A stretch of 64,000 nucleotides of DNA from Bin80 sp965116685. Its GTDB lineage: Bacteria > Bacteroidota > Rhodothermia > Rhodothermales > Bin80. The notes beneath the pieces are model-generated. The model was not told the DNA's origin, did not search any database, and was given only the letters and a program-made list of their open reading frames with translations. Made by a program: the position numbers and the translations under genes. Below are positions 28,125 to 36,473 of this stretch, piece by piece. The stretch spans positions 3,596,001 to 3,660,000 of the forward strand of contig OZ220707.1 of NCBI GenBank assembly GCA_965116685.1. Direction: 5' to 3'. Numbering within the stretch: position 1 is the stretch's first letter; the number at the start of each line of letters is the position of its first letter.

Positions 28125-30346
28125 ACCTGCTTCGGGTTCGCTTTTCCATGTGAGTGCTTCATCACCTGCCCCACAAAAAAGCCCAGTAATCCAACCTTCC
28201 CGGCCGCATAAGCCTGTACACGGTCACTATACCCGTTCAGAACGTCCGAAATCATTTTTCTGAGAGCATCGGGGTCGCTCACAATTGAATCCTGCACATG
28301 GGCAAGCAGCTCAGTGGGGGATTCATCGGTCGTGAACATGAGCTTGAGTACTTCCCGGGTTTCGTGGGAGTTGGCAATCCCGCAGTCAACCAACTGGACC
28401 AATTGTGAGAACTTATTCGGTCCAAAAGGCAGGTCCGAGATCGAACGATCCTTTAGAGCGGGCAGAAGCTGGTTTGCCATCCAATTTCCAACCGACGCGG
28501 ATGGGGCAGATTCTGAGGCTTCTTCAAAGAATTCCGGCGCCCCGGGTACCTGATAAATGGCCAGACCGATCGCCGCACTCAGTCCGCTTTGCTGCAGCCA
28601 TTGTTTCTCATCCGATGTCAGGGGGCGCTGAGCACTCTGGGGCTTGCTTTTTTTGGGTGTAGCTACAACTGGTTTGGTTTTGGCTTTCGATGAAGAGTCT
28701 CGAAGGGGGACAATGCAGTTAAAGACGGGCTGAAGTTCCCCAATGAATTTTGGATCACGCCAGTAATATCCAAGGCGGGCGAACTGGTATCTTTGATCAA
28801 GCGGGTCATTCTCCACGCTGGGTTCAATACGGGCGTGGCCATGCTCAATGAGAGAAAAAGGATTGAGGTCAGCCCAAAGCTCCCCTTCCGATATGGGGGC
28901 AGATAGTAAGTGGTGATACTCCCGGACTGTGACCGGGAGGGATCGCTTGGCATCCACCCAGTGGATGGTTCCCCGGGGTTTTAGTGGGGAGGCCTGCGAA
29001 GAATCCGTTTCATTTTGCGCCCCTTCCATCAATTCGCAGTGCAGGCGCATCACCTGTCCATGCTCATTTTTCTCAACATGGGTGCAGCGGATGATGTATG
29101 CGTGGCGCAAGCGAACAATCCCATCTGGAGTCAATCTTCGGAAGCCCTTTGGTGGATCGTCAGAAAAATCGTTCCGCTCAATCAGAATTTCGTTGGAGAA
29201 CGGGAGGGAGCGGGTGCCTGTACGCGGAACATCGTGAGGCCAGTAGGGGGCCTGGATATCCTCCTCATGATCTTTCGGCAGGTTCGTCAGAGTGACGGGG
29301 AGTGGGGTCTGCACACAATGAATGCGCGGGGCATTCTGATTCAGGTTATCCCGGATGCAGTACTCAAGGAGAGCAGGATCATGGGTGCTGTCAACCTTGG
29401 TCGTTCCCACCGACTCGCAAAATGTCCGGATTGCTTCGGGACGGATCCCCCTTCGCCTGAGTCCGGCCAGGGTGGGCATGCGCGGATCACTCCAGCCATC
29501 TACAACATGTTCCTGAACCAGGTCCAGCAACTTGCGCTTTGAAGTCACGCTATATTCTAAATTTAGTCTTGCAAACTCGTATTGCCGAGGGCGAGGGTCA
29601 ATCTCAAGAGCATCCAGATACCAGTCGTAGAGAATACGGTTGGTAGAAAATTCAAGGGTACAGATCGAATGTGTGACTCCCTCAATGGCGTCCGATTGTC
29701 CATGTGCCCAGTCATAGAATGGGTAGATGCACCACTGATCCCCTCTGCGGTAGTGGGTCGCATGCCGAACACGGTACATGAGCGGGTCGCGCATCTTCAT
29801 GTTTGGGTGCGCCATGTCAATCTTGGCACGAAGGACACAGGCACCATCGTCAAACTGTCCCAGACGCATGGCCTGGAATCGATCCATGTTTTCTTCTGGT
29901 GAGCGATCGCGATACGGGCTATGGCTGCCAGGAGAAGTAACGGTGCCTCGCATCCCCCGGATAATGTTCTCTGGAGAATCATCGACGTAGGCCAACCCCT
30001 TTCGGATGAGTTGGCATGCCCAGTCATACAGCGTTTCAAAATAATCAGAGGCGTAGTACTCATGTTCGCCCCAATCGAAACCCAGCCATCGCAGATCTCG
30101 CTTGATGGCGTCTACATATTTCTGGTCTTCTGTTTCGGGGTTTGTGTCATCAAAACGTAAATGACACTGGCCGCCATATTCGGCGGCTAACCCGAAATTC
30201 AGAGTGCTGCTCTTTGCGTGCCCAATATGTAAAAATCCATTCGGCTCGGGTGGAAATCGCACAACGATGCGTTGATGTGTGCCTGCATCAAGGTCCCTGT
30301 TGATGATCGTTCGGATAAAATCAGTGGTAGTCGATGATTGTGCCAT
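28082..30346 (-). CDS. glnS: Glutaminyl-tRNA synthetase / YqeY domain fusion
   Basis: A 754-residue class I synthetase charging tRNA-Gln. The HIGH motif is in FPPEPNGFLHIGHAKS, the KMSKS-equivalent is VTSKRKLLDLV, and the beta-barrel anticodon-binding domain follows to about residue 560. The remaining ~170 residues (after an alanine/lysine linker KPVVATPKKSKPQSAQ) match the YqeY/GatB-tail domain, ending GKVGLLGFFVGQVMKHSHGKANPKQVQKLVSEEL. This fusion is common in Bacteroidota and in Deinococcus, where the extra domain aids tRNA binding. Presence of GlnRS suggests direct glutaminylation, though GatCAB could still exist. It overlaps the convergent ACT-domain gene by 43 bp. Confidence 0.92.
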   Translation of the reverse strand: MAQSSTTTDFIRTIINRDLDAGTHQRIVVRFPPEPNGFLHIGHAKSSTLNFGLAAEYGGQCHLRFDDTNPETEDQKYVDAIKRDLRWLGFDWGEHEYYASDYFETLYDWACQLIRKGLAYVDDSPENIIRGMRGTVTSPGSHSPYRDRSPEENMDRFQAMRLGQFDDGACVLRAKIDMAHPNMKMRDPLMYRVRHATHYRRGDQWCIYPFYDWAHGQSDAIEGVTHSICTLEFSTNRILYDWYLDALEIDPRPRQYEFARLNLEYSVTSKRKLLDLVQEHVVDGWSDPRMPTLAGLRRRGIRPEAIRTFCESVGTTKVDSTHDPALLEYCIRDNLNQNAPRIHCVQTPLPVTLTNLPKDHEEDIQAPYWPHDVPRTGTRSLPFSNEILIERNDFSDDPPKGFRRLTPDGIVRLRHAYIIRCTHVEKNEHGQVMRLHCELMEGAQNETDSSQASPLKPRGTIHWVDAKRSLPVTVREYHHLLSAPISEGELWADLNPFSLIEHGHARIEPSVENDPLDQRYQFARLGYYWRDPKFIGELQPVFNCIVPLRDSSSKAKTKPVVATPKKSKPQSAQRPLTSDEKQWLQQSGLSAAIGLAIYQVPGAPEFFEEASESAPSASVGNWMANQLLPALKDRSISDLPFGPNKFSQLVQLVDCGIANSHETREVLKLMFTTDESPTELLAHVQDSIVSDPDALRKMISDVLNGYSDRVQAYAAGKVGLLGFFVGQVMKHSHGKANPKQVQKLVSEELARITS

Positions 30347-30619
30347 TGAATCAGAATGGGGATGATAGATGATGATAAATTAGGGAATTATATATATGTG
30401 TACCCATTGCAAACAATCCGCTGAATTTCCGTATACCGGGGTATGGCTGAATATGCCATTGGCCTCCGGGATTGGGGCAATTGCACAGCGAGAGGCGCTC
30501 GGGTTACCGACCTCTGTGAACTGTGAAATGGATGCATGAGTCTGGGCGCACATGTATATAATTCCTATAGATTATGTGGGTTGCGTTTCAGTCAAGCAGA
30601 GTCTGATGAATTGCAAATC

Positions 30620-31591
30620 TCATAGATCACGAAGTAAAATGTGGGCCGCCCTGTTGACCGTGCACTCGCCCCTAGTGACTTGTTTCTGAAGCTCTTGCAG
30701 TTCACGCTCGAGGTCTTCAGATTTATTGAAGCGCGTCAAAAGGAGTTCTTTTGCAGCTTGAAAGATCGCAAATTTGATCTGTTCATGACGCCTTCGATCG
30801 AGTTGCCCATTTTTTCTTGCTGTGGACTCAAACTCCTTGATTGCATCCCAGATATCCGCAATCCCGGTATTTTCGACTGCACTGCTGATCATGACTCTGG
30901 GAATGACGGAGCGGTTGGGAGAAAGGGCAAGCGCACGCCGGTAGATTTTGGCAGTCAGGGAGGCCTTCTCTTTCAGCAGGCCATCTGCCTTGGAGACGGC
31001 AATGAGATCTGCGGTCTCAAGAATGCCGCGCTTGATTCCCTGTAATTCGTCGCCGGCATGTGCCAGTACCAGTAAAAGAACCGCATCAACCATCTGCCGC
31101 GCGGCATACTCTCCCTGGCCGGTGCCGACCGTTTCAATCAGGACAGGGTTATATCCCGCGGCATCACAAAGAAGGATTGCAGATCGTGTAGCATGGGCAA
31201 GCCCACCCGTGATGGTTCCTGAAGGGGAGGGGCGAATGAATGAGTCAGGATGTTTTGCAAGCCGGGGCATACGTGTTTTGTCACCCAGGATACTTCCACC
31301 GGTTCGGGGGCTGGATGGATCAATCGTCAGGACAGCAACCTTGCTTCCTGAATCAACCAGATGCATCCCAAGCGCTTCAATGAACGTGCTTTTCCCGACT
31401 CCAGGGGCGCCGGTGACTGCAACGCGGAGTGCGGTATCTGCCTTGGGAGGTAGAGAACTCAGTAGACGTTCCGATGATTTCTGGTCCATCTCCAATGTGC
31501 TTTCCAGGAGCGTAATCCCCTGACTGAGGCTCACGCGATCCCCAGCCAAAATTCCCTTCACCAATGGTTCAATCTCAGGGTTTTGGAGCAT
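30620..31591 (-). CDS. meaB: MeaB/ArgK family GTPase chaperone of methylmalonyl-CoA mutase
   Basis: A G3E GTPase of 323 residues that protects and reloads B12 in methylmalonyl-CoA mutase. Visible motifs: P-loop VTGAPGVGKST, the base II region VLTIDPSSPRTGGSILGDKTRM, ETVGTGQGEYAA (Walker B / switch) and SKADG (NKxD-like). The frame runs back to 31834 but that lies inside mutB; ATG 31591 (MLQNPEIEPLV) overlaps mutB by 17 bp and gives the usual length. ATG 31597 two codons upstream is an alternative. It is the last gene of the mutA-mutB-meaB run, which confirms its function. Confidence 0.9.
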   Translation of the reverse strand: MLQNPEIEPLVKGILAGDRVSLSQGITLLESTLEMDQKSSERLLSSLPPKADTALRVAVTGAPGVGKSTFIEALGMHLVDSGSKVAVLTIDPSSPRTGGSILGDKTRMPRLAKHPDSFIRPSPSGTITGGLAHATRSAILLCDAAGYNPVLIETVGTGQGEYAARQMVDAVLLLVLAHAGDELQGIKRGILETADLIAVSKADGLLKEKASLTAKIYRRALALSPNRSVIPRVMISSAVENTGIADIWDAIKEFESTARKNGQLDRRRHEQIKFAIFQAAKELLLTRFNKSEDLERELQELQKQVTRGECTVNRAAHILLRDL

Positions 31592-33686
31592 AATCATCCA
31601 GTAAACGGTGCAGAATCGTAATTGCTGCCTCTGCGATGACGGTTCCAGGGCCAAAAATTTCACGGACACCCGACTGCTGAAGTAAGGGGTAGTCCTCGGC
31701 TGGAATGATTCCTCCGACAACGACCTCAATGTCGGTCCGGTGATGTTGCTCCAAAACTTTCGTGAACTCAGGCACGAGCGTTCTGTGAGCGCCGGCAAGG
31801 CTGGAAATGCCCGCAATATGAACATCATTCTCAATCGCCTGGCGGGCTACTTCTTCGGGGGACTGAAAGAGCGGCCCCACATCTACGTCAAATCCCAAGT
31901 CGGCAAATGCTGTAGCAATCACGCGTGCACCACGGTCGTGCCCATCCAGGCCAAGCTTCGCGACCAGGATACGCGGCCGGCGTCCTGTGCGGTCTGCAAA
32001 TTGATCTGTAAGAAGCCGGGCGCGGTCAGTAGCTTGATCGGTTTCCATAACGGCAGAGTAAATACCGGTGACGGTTTCGTTGTGGGCAGTGTAGCGGCCA
32101 AACACGGTTTCGAGGGCACTGGAGATCTCTCCCAGTGTCGCACGATCCCGCGCTGCCTCTACTGCGGCATCCAGTAAATTTAAGTTCTTTTGGGATGCGG
32201 CGGCGTGCAGCTTTGCCAGAGACGCATGTACCTTTGCCGTGTCCCTGGATTTCTTCAGTTCTTCTAATCGCTGGGACTGATTGGCGAGTACTTCCGCATT
32301 ATTGACTCGAAGTAGCGGGATCTCGGTGTTCGCCCCGGACTGGAAGGCATTCACGCCGACAATGATTTCGTCTCCCTGATCAATGCGCGCCTGTTTGGCG
32401 GCAGCGGCCTCTTCGATCTTCATCTTGGGAAAGCCGGTTGAAATGGCCTTCGTCATGCCTCCCATCAACTCAATTTCTTGAATATGCTTCCATGCCTGAT
32501 GCGTGAGCGTGTGAGTTAGATGCTCAACTAGATAGGAACCTCCCCAGGGATCAATTGCGTGGGTCAGTTTCGACTCCTCCCGCAGAATCAACTGCGTATT
32601 GCGGGCAACTCTGGCAGCATGTGTTGAAGGAAGTGCAAGTGCTTCATCCAGGGCATTCGTGTGTAGCGACTGGGTTTGGCCGCAAACGGCAGAGAGTGCC
32701 TCGAGGGTGGTGCGGGCCACATTATTGTGGGGGTCCTGTGCGGTAAGGCTGTAGCCTGAGGTTTGACAGTGCATGCGCAGGGCCATAGACTTCGGGTTCT
32801 GGGGAGCGAACGGCTGGATGAGCCTTGCCCAGAGTAAGCGGGCAGCCCGGAGCTTGGCAATCTCCGTAAAATGGTCCATGCCAATCCCGAAGAAAAAGGA
32901 AAGTCTTGGTGCGAAGGAATCAATCTCCAGGCCACGATCAAGACCTGCACGTACGTATTCGAGTCCGTTGGCAAGTGTATAGGCAAGCTCCAGGCCAGCT
33001 GGCGCTCCGGCTTCGTGCATGTGGTACCCACTGACGGATACAGGATTGAAGCGGGGCATTTTATGGGCGCACCATTCAATAATATCCCCTGTAATGTGGA
33101 TGGAAGGTGCGGGCGGGTAGATATAGGTGTTGCGCACCATGAATTCTTTCAGAATGTCGTTCTGAATCGTGCCACTAAGCTGGCTGGGTTGTACCCCGAA
33201 TTCCTCCGCCGCTACGATGAAAAATGCCATGATGGGCAGGACCGCACCGTTCATGGTCATGGAGACACTCATATTCGCAAGTGGAATATCTGCAAACAGG
33301 ATCCGCATATCCTCAACGCTATCAATTGCAACTCCAGCCTGTCCAACATCACCATGGACGAGTGCATGGTCGGAGTCATACCCTCTGTGTGTCGGGAGAT
33401 CAAAGGCGACCGAGAGCCCGCGCTGTCCTGCCGCCAGCGCATTTTTGTAAAAAGTATTGGATTCTTCTGCCGTGGAAAATCCAGCATATTGTCGGATCGT
33501 CCATGGACGCATCGCATACATGGACGCATAGGGGCCGCGCAGGAAAGGGGGGATGCCTGCAGCATAATCCAGATGCTCAAATGCTTCCGCATCAGCGGTG
33601 CCATACGGGAGGCTTTTTTTGTTGGCCTCAGTTCCAGGAGAGATTTCAGATCGCTGGAAGGGGATGGACGCAAAATCAGGCCGCAT
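31575..33686 (-). CDS. mutB: Methylmalonyl-CoA mutase large (B12-binding) subunit
   Basis: Interconverts methylmalonyl-CoA and succinyl-CoA with adenosylcobalamin, in propionate and odd-chain/branched-chain catabolism. The TIM-barrel domain starts with MRPWTIRQYAGFSTAEESN. The C-terminal B12 domain has the base-off/His-on motif KLGLDGHDRGARVIA and later GGIIPAEDYPLLQQSGVREIFGPGT. Length is 703 residues, normal for the large subunit. It overlaps mutA by 11 bp upstream and meaB by 17 bp downstream, so the three are translationally coupled. Confidence 0.94.
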   Translation of the reverse strand: MRPDFASIPFQRSEISPGTEANKKSLPYGTADAEAFEHLDYAAGIPPFLRGPYASMYAMRPWTIRQYAGFSTAEESNTFYKNALAAGQRGLSVAFDLPTHRGYDSDHALVHGDVGQAGVAIDSVEDMRILFADIPLANMSVSMTMNGAVLPIMAFFIVAAEEFGVQPSQLSGTIQNDILKEFMVRNTYIYPPAPSIHITGDIIEWCAHKMPRFNPVSVSGYHMHEAGAPAGLELAYTLANGLEYVRAGLDRGLEIDSFAPRLSFFFGIGMDHFTEIAKLRAARLLWARLIQPFAPQNPKSMALRMHCQTSGYSLTAQDPHNNVARTTLEALSAVCGQTQSLHTNALDEALALPSTHAARVARNTQLILREESKLTHAIDPWGGSYLVEHLTHTLTHQAWKHIQEIELMGGMTKAISTGFPKMKIEEAAAAKQARIDQGDEIIVGVNAFQSGANTEIPLLRVNNAEVLANQSQRLEELKKSRDTAKVHASLAKLHAAASQKNLNLLDAAVEAARDRATLGEISSALETVFGRYTAHNETVTGIYSAVMETDQATDRARLLTDQFADRTGRRPRILVAKLGLDGHDRGARVIATAFADLGFDVDVGPLFQSPEEVARQAIENDVHIAGISSLAGAHRTLVPEFTKVLEQHHRTDIEVVVGGIIPAEDYPLLQQSGVREIFGPGTVIAEAAITILHRLLDDYAPKP

Positions 33687-35097
33687 GATTCTCTAGCAGT
33701 TTTAAGAGGCGGTCGGCAGCAAGATGAAGTGGCTCCCCGACAGAGAGGTGAACCGCTTCATCTTGACCGTTCTGAGCCAGAAATCCTTCAGGGGTCTCCG
33801 TGACGGTAAGATCTGCGTTTTCAGGATGGATCGTGCATGCACATAAATCCAAAAGACGTTGAAGCCAAGGATGGTCGCATGCCCCGTGAATCATGACACG
33901 CGTCCGGCGGCCCATCGCTTTTGCGCGAAGGCGAATATGTTCAAGTGGGGCGGCAATGCTTTCTGTTTGCGGGACTGCTTGTTCCACCTGATCAGAGAGG
34001 TATGTATTGATCCCCACGAGGACCTCCTTGCCCGAGTGGGCCGCGGTTTTTCGCTCCACATCTGCACGTTGGATCTCTTTTTCGATCCAAGGGGCTGATT
34101 TTTGCAGTCCACCTGCCGCTTCAATCTTTTGAAAGAGTTTCCAGGCAGCGTGTCCAAGAGCATCCGTCAGGTGCTCAATCATCCAGGATCCTGCCGCTGC
34201 ATCTGCAATGGTGCCGAGCCTCCCTTCGTGACGCAATATTTGCTGCATTCGCAGGCTCAATCCAATGCCGGAGGAGACCACCACGTTGCAGCCTCCAAGA
34301 ATCGCGGCCGCATGCTGAAGGGTCTGGCGGACCAAGTGTGTATCGGGGTCCAGCACCGAATCATAGCGACGGCTTGGGACTCCCACGATAGGAATATTCT
34401 GCGTCTGTACAGAATAGGCCAGCAGGATCTGCCTCGCACACAGGCGCAGTGCACGCAATCGGGCAATGTCCAACAGATAGCGTTCCCCAACCGGGACACG
34501 AAAATAGACATGTTCAGTGCTGCATTCCGGGGCAAGCTCCGCCATCAGGTTGGATAATTGTGCCAACCCGCAGGCCATCTCCTGCACATGAGTTGCGCCT
34601 TGGTCATGCCAGGGCTCAAGGTCAATGCACTGCGTCCATAACCTGGTCCCTGTTGCAGCCTGCAAATTTGCACGACTTGATTGCGGTTTGGGGAGAATGG
34701 CTGCGCCACGAAGCTGCGCGGGTTCATATCCTTTGCTCTGCGCCTTGGTGCGAAGAGCCTGGATGAATTCCAGGTCTACGCCTGCGCCGCGAAAAAAGAG
34801 TGGGATCCTTCCAAGGGGCAGATCTTCTGGAACAGGGGTCGGCCCTGGCAGAACAAATCCCAGCGCTTCAGCACCAGAGTCCAGGGCAGCTGCAGCATCC
34901 GATAGATCAACATCAGCACGGATGAGCCATCCAGTATGATCAAGTATAGGGGAGGGCTGCGATGCATCACGGCGATAATATGGCTGGACCGCAATCCCCT
35001 CAATGGGCTGCCAGGATAGATCGTCCGGGATCAGGTCCTGCCACTGTTTGTCTTCAACAGCGGAAAAAAAACTCAGTAAGTCCAGCGGCTCTCCCAT
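33676..35097 (-). CDS. mutA: Methylmalonyl-CoA mutase small subunit
   Basis: Non-catalytic partner of MutB, 473 residues. The barrel part is recognisable in SGIGLSLRMQQILRHEGRLGTIADAAAGSWMIEHLTDALGHAA-type text with conserved order to MutB. The C-terminal B12-like domain is degenerate: no DxHxxG is present, as expected for the small subunit. It is short compared with actinobacterial MutA (about 610-640 residues), mostly because of the reduced C-terminal domain. It starts 13 bp downstream of the TrmH-like gene and overlaps mutB by 11 bp. Confidence 0.9.
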   Translation of the reverse strand: MGEPLDLLSFFSAVEDKQWQDLIPDDLSWQPIEGIAVQPYYRRDASQPSPILDHTGWLIRADVDLSDAAAALDSGAEALGFVLPGPTPVPEDLPLGRIPLFFRGAGVDLEFIQALRTKAQSKGYEPAQLRGAAILPKPQSSRANLQAATGTRLWTQCIDLEPWHDQGATHVQEMACGLAQLSNLMAELAPECSTEHVYFRVPVGERYLLDIARLRALRLCARQILLAYSVQTQNIPIVGVPSRRYDSVLDPDTHLVRQTLQHAAAILGGCNVVVSSGIGLSLRMQQILRHEGRLGTIADAAAGSWMIEHLTDALGHAAWKLFQKIEAAGGLQKSAPWIEKEIQRADVERKTAAHSGKEVLVGINTYLSDQVEQAVPQTESIAAPLEHIRLRAKAMGRRTRVMIHGACDHPWLQRLLDLCACTIHPENADLTVTETPEGFLAQNGQDEAVHLSVGEPLHLAADRLLKLLENHAA

Positions 35098-35110
35098 CTG
35101 TAAAGGATGA

Positions 35111-35641
35111 TCACCTATTCCGTAGGATTTTAATAAGGTCGAAGATAACGATGCCGTAGGCGACAGCCACGTTCAAGGACTGTTTGGCACCATATTGTGG
35201 GATCTCCAGGGCATAGTCTGCCTGATTGATCAGGGATTGGTCCACACCAAAGAGCTCGTTACCGATGACTAGGCAAAGTGGAAAACAGTCACGGGGGATA
35301 GCAGAAACGGGTATGGAGGAGTCGGTAAGTTCCAAGACAGCGATGGTATAGTCCAGACTATGCAAGTTATCAATTGCAACCGTTGCATTTGGTTCATAGC
35401 TCCAAGGCACCGTGTCCTGGGCACCGAGCGCAGTCTTGTGCATTTGGGGATTCTCGGGAGTTGCTGTAATTCCCGTAAGGAGTATGCGTTCAACGAGGGC
35501 ACCGTCTGAACTGCGAAAGATGGAGCCTACATTGTGGACGGATCGTATATTATCCAGCACAACGGTGACCGGGTGACGTGGCAGTAGCCGGACCTGATCG
35601 GCGGATGGTCGATCAATTTCTTCATGACGGAGTTTTCGCAT
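35111..35641 (-). CDS. TrmH/SpoU family RNA methyltransferase
   Basis: A 176-residue SPOUT methyltransferase. Motif 1 is LDNIRSVHNVGSIFRSSDG, motif 2 is VIGNELFGVDQSLINQADYALEIPQYG, and motif 3 is KQSLNVAVAYGIVIFD; together these form the trefoil-knot SAM site. Such enzymes 2'-O-methylate tRNA or rRNA. The short form without an N-terminal L30-like domain resembles TrmH/TrmL-type tRNA enzymes. It is the first gene of the minus-strand run leading into mutA (13-bp gap), an unrelated function probably sharing a promoter. It is divergent from cmk with only 11 bp between starts. Confidence 0.85.
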   Translation of the reverse strand: MRKLRHEEIDRPSADQVRLLPRHPVTVVLDNIRSVHNVGSIFRSSDGALVERILLTGITATPENPQMHKTALGAQDTVPWSYEPNATVAIDNLHSLDYTIAVLELTDSSIPVSAIPRDCFPLCLVIGNELFGVDQSLINQADYALEIPQYGAKQSLNVAVAYGIVIFDLIKILRNR

Positions 35642-35652
35642 TCTAAGTCGAA

Positions 35653-36318
35653 GTGATTATAGCAATTGACGGTACAGCCGCGTCAGGGAAGAGCACCATG
35701 GCGCATCAGATTGCTGAAGTTTCGGGATTCGTATTCATGGATTCCGGTGTGATGTATAGGGCAGTGGCGTTTGGGTTCCTGAAGCATGATATAGAAAGTA
35801 CCGAGCGTGGTGCTGCGGCCTATTTACCCAAGATGCACCTAGAAGTCAGTTGTATCCAATCTAGTATGAAGGTTTACGTTGACGAAGAAGACGTATCCTC
35901 CCGGCTTCATACCTCCCGGATCACAGAAATGTCCAGTCGGATCGCGATGCTGCGGAGCGTTCGGGAATTCTTGTTGGAGGTCCAACATGGGTTTGGGGAT
36001 CGCTTTGGCGAGGATCCGGGGGTGGTTGCAGTTGGTCGAGACATCGGAACGGTGGTCTTCCCGGATGCAGAACGGAAATTCTTCGTTACAGCCTCTCCCG
36101 AAGTGCGGGCCCGTCGTCGACTTGCCGAATTTTCTCAAACAGGAGTTACAGCCTCCTTCCAAGAAGTGCGCGATGCGATTATCGAGCGGGATCGTCAGGA
36201 TTCACAGCGTGTGATCGCACCTCTGAGAAAAGCATCTGATGCAATCGTGATCAATACGGATCAACTGACTCCCGATGAGCAGGCAGCTATTGTACTCGGA
36301 TACATCCTGGAACGATGA
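35653..36318 (+). CDS. cmk: Cytidylate kinase
   Basis: Phosphorylates CMP and dCMP. The P-loop is IAIDGTAASGKSTMAHQIA at the N-terminus. The NMP-binding insert follows, and the motifs GRDIGTVVFPDAERKFFVTAS and ERDRQDSQRVIAPLRKASDAIVINTDQ are characteristic. Length 221 residues is typical. It is followed after 155 bp by the S1 protein gene, a gene pair conserved in many bacteria. The start is the first ATG-like codon before the P-loop; the gene is divergent from the TrmH-like gene. Confidence 0.93.
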   Translation: MIIAIDGTAASGKSTMAHQIAEVSGFVFMDSGVMYRAVAFGFLKHDIESTERGAAAYLPKMHLEVSCIQSSMKVYVDEEDVSSRLHTSRITEMSSRIAMLRSVREFLLEVQHGFGDRFGEDPGVVAVGRDIGTVVFPDAERKFFVTASPEVRARRRLAEFSQTGVTASFQEVRDAIIERDRQDSQRVIAPLRKASDAIVINTDQLTPDEQAAIVLGYILER

Positions 36319-36473
36319 TTCTTTTGGGATAGTACAAGTTGGCTGGTATGGCACTCGTGTCTGCGATTTGTACCGCAACTTCCTGCACGTAAGTGTCCAC
36401 TTAAAATTCTTAAACCCTCACCTGATGCTGATGCAAAGGAAGTGCATCCCACCTAAGATCGGGTCAAATTTCT

